Origin: Nemertoderma westbladi
Lineage: Eukaryota; Xenacoelomorpha; Nemertodermatida; Nemertodermatidae
DNA length: 31,233 nucleotides
Direction: 5' to 3'
Assembly (NCBI GenBank): GCA_032718475.1
Contig: JAUCBJ010001935.1
Location: 1-31,233, forward strand
Part shown: one piece after another, positions 28,505-31,233 of the stretch
Position numbering within the stretch: position 1 is the stretch's first letter
Layout of the letters: the number at the start of each line of letters is the position of its first letter
Made by a program: the position numbers and the translations under genes
The notes under the pieces: generated by a model
Database searches by the model: none
What the model was told of the DNA's origin: nothing
Seen by the model: the letters and a program-made list of their open reading frames with translations, nothing else

Positions 28505-28602
28505 AATAGACAATGCAGTTAGGTGTATAATAATATTGTCCGGGTTTGCAGTTAGCACAAAATAAATATACCACGCAGTTAGGTGTATAATAATACTGTT
28601 CG
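28505..28602 (-). repeat. 61-bp satellite, ~1.5 copies, inverted
   Basis: GCAGTTAGGTGTATAATAAT at about 28516 and 28575, with GTTTGCAGTTAGCAC between: the reverse of the unit 1 and 2 satellite. Ends at TACTGTTCG directly against the duplicated minisatellite and gene. Confidence 0.88.
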
Positions 28603-28718
28603 ATGATAAAGAACTCTCTTTTTCTCAGGATAATAAGAAAGAACTGTCTCTGTCTCAGGATAATGAGAAAGAACTGTCTCTGTCTCAGGATAATGATAAA
28701 TAACTGTCTCTGTCTCAG

Positions 28719-30981
28719 GATAACGAACCAGAGATAACCATTGAAGGTACAATCTGTATTGGTGATGCTTATTTATATCCTAGTTCAGCCCATTATCAAG
28801 GTGCCTCAAAGGAACAATCAAATATTCAAGTTGATGGCTGTCAGCATTCTGGTGTAAAGAGACAAACTTGTCTTTCTTGCATGGAGGGCCAAACAAACCT
28901 TGTACGCCATTTGAAGACTATGAATTCTAAAAAATAGGAAGTCATACGACTGGCAAAATTAGATGCTCAAATTACATCTCTAAAGGGTTATAACTTGACA
29001 GAATCTGAGGAACTCCATTTCAAAGAACGCACAGAGTTAGTGTGATACTTGCGCAATTTTGGAAATCATCGTCACAATCAGGAAGTGAATGAGTTTAAGT
29101 CAGGTACCTTAATGATGCGCCGAAGGGATACAAAACTGCAATCTACAGTACCGGCTGACTGTACAACTTGCTGTTTCTGCTATGGAATGTTTCGACAATT
29201 AACTGTTCATGCAAAAACATGTAATATTAAACTAAAGAATGTGTCATCATCTGGCGTTCTAGTTACAGCAAGAGCCATTGACATGAAGGATGTTGATTCT
29301 GAAGAGCTGCGGGAATTAATTGCTACGATGAAACAAGATAAAGTTGTTTCTATCATTCGTGAGGACAATCTTCTCAAAGTATATGGTTTATATTTGTTAC
29401 ATCGCCGAAGGGATTATGATGAAAATATATGTCCAGCTAGACAATGTCTTCTTTGAATAGGAAGGCTTATACTAAAATTACATGATAGTGGCCAAATAAA
29501 AAATTGTTCTGCCATTGATTTAATTAAGCCAAGAAATTTCAATTGCCTTAGAGATGTCACTACACTGGACTTTAGTAAGAACACACAAGCAAAAATAGGT
29601 CATAGTCTAAAGAAACTATCGGAATTGCTCGTTTCAGAAGCCATAAAGGCAGGTGACAAAGCAATGCAAGATCTAGGAAATGACTTTAATAAGCTATATT
29701 CAACTGAGTGGCATTACTCTGTAACTCGTAAGGCATTGTATCAGTTACAAGTGAACCGCTTCAACCAGGTCAAAGAAATTCCCCTAACAGAGGACATCAT
29801 TTTAATTCATAACAAAGTTAATGAAGAAATGAAATCAATTATAAGTGTCGAACCTGCCATGAGAGATCGAAGAAAAACTCAAGAGATTGTGCTTCTTCAA
29901 CTTATACTTTTTAATCATAAACGTTCAAGTGAACCTGGAGGAATGCGTTGCAAGACAGTCCTAGCGGGTCTTCAATGAGATCCTAAGGCACTGATATTTA
30001 AGGAAATCATAGAGAGTCTTTCTGCAATTGAAACGGAGTTGATAAAGAGAATGGGTCTAATAACTATAGGAGGAAAACAGCCTCGCACAGTACCTTTGCT
30101 TGTAACCCCAGATATCCACACACTTTTATTGTATCTGTGCGATGATCTTGATGAAGATGAATTTGTATTTAAGTCATGTGGTAATAAACCAATTAGAGGC
30201 TCTCAAATGTTATCAAAGTATTCTGTTGCATTCGGCTGTACTCGCCCAGAACTGCTTAGGAGGATTCCAATCCGGAAGTACTGTGCAATGACCTGTCAAC
30301 TTCTCAATTTAGATGAGAATGAAAAAGAATGGCTAAGTCGCCATCTAGGTCACTCCTGGGAAGTTCACCAGAACGTTTATCGACTACATGATAATGTCCT
30401 GGAGCTATCCCAAGTATCCAAACTAATGCTTGCTCTTTCAAAGGGAATGCTTTCAAATTGTAAAGGTAAGAAACTGAAAGATGAAAGATGCAAGATGTTT
30501 TAGATGATGGCTTGGATGAAGCTAATGTAAGTAGTGAAGAAAGCAATTATGATAGCAGTTCTGTCCAACCACGTTCTCAAAAATCTGTACAATTGGGTAT
30601 AAAGAGAAAACCTGTGGCTAATGTCGACCCGCTCTTAGACTAGGTTCAAGCAACAGATGATATGTTCTTCCATGATGATTTATTGGTCAATACAAAAACA
30701 AAAAAAATAAAAAAAATAAAAACTTCAAAACAGTAACATCCAAAAAAACAAAGGTTAATCGTTCCAAGGAAATTTCAGTTCGACGAACCTGGGGTAATAG
30801 TGAAATTATAATATTAAAACAACGCTTCAAAACAAATTTGGATATTTCTAAAGTGCCAGTGAAAAAAGAAATTAACGCAGTCCAAGAATTGGAGCCACAA
30901 CTAACTAATTTATCCTGGAAACTAATAAAATACAAGATATATAATATAATAAAAAACATGAAGAATTATTTGCATCACTAA
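28719..30981 (+). pseudogene. Tyrosine-recombinase-like gene with zinc-finger and SANT-like regions, copy 2
   Basis: Same frame, domains and defects as copy 1: TAG 28935, TGA 29043, TGA 29454, TGA 29976 and the same two frameshifts. One visible amino-acid change is KPKN to KLKN near residue 170, and CLF to CLL before the third stop. Sharing all lesions means the gene was already damaged when duplicated, unless the lesions are spliced out or recoded. Upstream it retains only a few DNDKELSLSQ units. Confidence 0.72.
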
Positions 30982-31233
30982 GAAATATGGTCATTGCACT
31001 GATTCAATTGGACTTGACTTATCATAAGATCTCTTCGCATTTCCCAGGAGTCTTTTTCAAATGTTTTATTTTGGTCCATACCTGTTACTGTTGTTACTAA
31101 AATGATCCATTATATGATAATCTAGTAACTGATAAATAATAACGAAACTACCTATCCGTTCAACCAACTATCCACCCATCTACCATATACCTTGGGTGGG
31201 GAGGGAAATATATTTGTTATATGTTGAGGCTAT
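30982..31233. other. 3' spacer of copy 2, runs off the window
   Basis: Matches 27990-28241 with one change in CTTGGGTGGGGAGG. No gene. Confidence 0.7.

Larger units (their letters stand above)
20663..28602 (+). mobile_element. Putative most complete unit: recombinase-like element (inferred)
   Basis: Read in plus orientation: arm (20663-20930), ~450-bp repeat, tRNA-like/hammerhead cassette, exon-like ORF, 30-bp coding minisatellite, recombinase-like gene, 3' spacer, 61-bp satellite in reverse orientation. Units 1 and 2 read on the minus strand show arm, ~450-bp repeats, gene 3' end, spacer, satellite, opposite arm in the same order, lacking the middle. The far arm is not seen here because the gene is duplicated from 28603. 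That this is one mobile element is inference from shared order; tandem gene-family amplification is the alternative. Confidence 0.5.
28603..31233 (+). repeat. Tandem duplicate (2,992-bp offset) of 25611-28241
   Basis: Position n here matches n-2992 to the window edge. I noticed only four substitutions (29232, 29449, 29988-29990 region, about 31194). The copy starts within the 30-bp minisatellite, keeping about four units. It runs off the window, so its right boundary is unknown. Confidence 0.95.

Noticed and set aside
5641-31233. LTR retrotransposon interpretation of the direct 7-8 kb units
   Set aside because: No gag/protease/integrase motifs, no primer-binding site, and the ends are inverted-repeat-like and not TG...CA.

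Overview
The window looks like repeat-dense nuclear DNA of an animal, most likely a marine invertebrate. It has non-LTR retrotransposons, a hAT-type element, a tRNA-derived SINE, foldback elements and several satellites, and no operon-like gene packing or bacterial signals. The species cannot be named from the sequence. I see no intact host gene; almost every coding stretch is a transposon relic. All homologies between parts of the window were aligned by eye.

Layout. 1-2870: AT-rich DNA with a C-rich ~20-bp minisatellite, a 100-bp satellite and small duplications. 2870-5104: a block whose inverted counterpart lies at 21085-22812. It carries an exon-like ORF, a tRNA-like unit with an embedded hammerhead ribozyme motif, and a 1.35-kb foldback element built of 15-bp repeats. 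5712-13383 and 13468-20536: two direct copies of a 7-8 kb unit with inverted-repeat-like ends. Each holds a 61-bp satellite, an RTE-like retrotransposon nested with an inverted RTE copy, a hAT-type MITE, a fragment of a recombinase-like gene and two copies of a ~450-bp repeat. The copies differ by private insertions: a non-LTR element in the first, a SINE carrying another hammerhead in the second. 20537-20662: centre of a large palindrome.

20663-28602 can be read as a third and more complete unit in the opposite orientation: terminal arm, ~450-bp repeat, tRNA-like/hammerhead cassette, exon-like ORF (broken by an 846-bp MITE), a ~68-copy 30-bp minisatellite open in frame, a tyrosine-recombinase-like gene with several stops, then 61-bp satellite. 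From 28603 to the window end the gene is tandemly duplicated at 2,992-bp spacing, nearly identical.

Main inference: the repeated backbone is a multi-kilobase mobile or amplified unit with GTTAGCAC-rich ends that encodes a zinc-finger/tyrosine-recombinase-like/SANT-like protein and carries a Pol III-like cassette with a hammerhead motif. Units 1 and 2 would be internally deleted derivatives. The motifs, TSDs and pairings are visible in the sequence; mobility and ribozyme activity are inferred.
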